Below, one piece after another: positions 63,717 through 64,000 of a DNA stretch of 64,000 bases; positions within the stretch are counted from its first letter, which is position 1; every line of letters begins with the position of its first letter. Below the pieces are notes generated by a model. The model was not told the origin of the DNA, made no database searches, and saw only the letters and a list, made by a program, of their open reading frames with translations. The position numbers and the translations under genes are program-made. Source of the stretch: Rhodanobacter denitrificans (GTDB lineage: Bacteria; Pseudomonadota; Gammaproteobacteria; Xanthomonadales; Rhodanobacteraceae); the NCBI RefSeq assembly GCF_000230695.2, contig NC_020541.1, positions 62,001 to 126,000 on the forward strand, in the 5' to 3' direction.

Positions 63717-64000
63717 ATGCGCAAGTTGCTGTGGATACTCGTGGCGTGCGGCCTGTTGCTGGCCGCTTGCGCCAAGCCGTTGCCGCCGGAGAAGCTGGCG
63801 TATGCCGGGCAGTGGCGGTCGACGACGATGTCGCTGCTGATCACCACCGGCGGCAACGTGAACTACCGGCGGGTGGGCGGCGGCATGAGCAAGTCCGTCA
63901 ACGGTCCGCTGCAGGCGTTCGAGGGTGACAACTTCGTGGTGGGCATTGGCCCGGTCAAGACCACCTTTGTGGTCTCGATGCCGCCGCACGAGGATGGCGG
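63717..64000 (+). CDS. Putative lipoprotein (partial, runs off the window)
   Basis: The frame begins MRKLLWILVACGLLLAACAK with an LLAAC lipobox (Cys at residue 18), followed by a start of a small beta-rich protein (AYAGQWRSTTMSLLITTGGNVNYRRV). GAGGGGGAAA precedes the ATG. The 3' end is beyond position 64000. The sequence resembles small lipoproteins of unknown function. It follows the S9 peptidase gene by 156 bases on the same strand. Confidence 0.8.
   Translation, partial: MRKLLWILVACGLLLAACAKPLPPEKLAYAGQWRSTTMSLLITTGGNVNYRRVGGGMSKSVNGPLQAFEGDNFVVGIGPVKTTFVVSMPPHEDG

Overview
The window reads as chromosomal DNA of a GC-rich gammaproteobacterium of the Lysobacterales (Xanthomonadales), most like the Rhodanobacter/Dyella group. 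The evidence is the torF-glnK-amtB and glnA nitrogen genes next to ntrBC, the RND efflux cluster, the OprB/gluconate-dehydrogenase cluster, and REP and 'CACTTTCTCTTTG' intergenic repeats typical of this order. The genus is inference; no rRNA or tRNA gene was seen.

Layout. 0-4.3 kb is patchy: a ParE-like toxin gene with a frameshifted tail, an Imm11-like gene abutting a truncated beta-propeller gene, a LysR regulator divergent from a cyclase-family gene with a strong palindromic operator between them, and an NTF2-fold secreted protein. 4.3-12.2 kb is a tripartite RND efflux operon (adaptor, pump, outer-membrane factor, SDR) divergent from its likely LysR regulator. 12.3-17.6 kb holds uppP and two sigma54/NtrC-type nitrogen transcription units, torF-glnK-amtB and glnA. 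Their likely regulators ntrB-ntrC lie at 41.5-43.9 kb, and an NtrC-like box overlaps the ntrB start. 17.7-18.7 kb is a two-gene candidate toxin-antitoxin module with a Panacea/DUF4065 (PanA) antitoxin. 19.0-23.9 kb is a periplasmic sugar oxidation operon (small Tat subunit, flavoprotein, triheme cytochrome c, OprB porin). 24.5-30.6 kb carries a two-component system, a TonB-dependent receptor and a YncE-like propeller.

30.6-32.5 kb is a decay zone: an IS630-type transposase remnant, a fragment of the dehydrogenase small subunit, a frameshifted doxX and a broken cation-diffusion-facilitator gene. 32.5-41.2 kb holds redox and stress functions (FMN reductase, Dps, NAD(P)-binding protein, aldehyde dehydrogenase, DODA-type dioxygenase, amidohydrolase, M20 peptidase, DsbA-like, peroxiredoxin, DksA-like). 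44.0-50.4 kb is a divergent GH94/GH144 pair, probably for beta-1,2-glucan breakdown, followed by 6-phosphogluconate dehydrogenase. 50.4-51.1 kb is a repeat array. 52.0-53.2 kb is a low-GC islet of two unknown small membrane-anchored proteins separated by an integron attC-like hairpin. 53.4-55.8 kb has a LytTR two-component pair and an esterase. 55.9-63.6 kb has three tandem paralogous secreted proteins with TonB-C-like repeats and two divergent S9 peptidases. A truncated lipoprotein gene runs off the end.

Recurring theme: three separate 3'-end gene fragments (glnA, dehydrogenase small subunit, prolyl oligopeptidase) lie 1-8 kb from intact copies of the same genes. This points to repeated partial duplication and decay. 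The strongest new-biology candidates are the PanA-linked pair at 17.7 kb, the attC-flanked islet at 52.6 kb and the triplicated secreted family at 56-58.7 kb.
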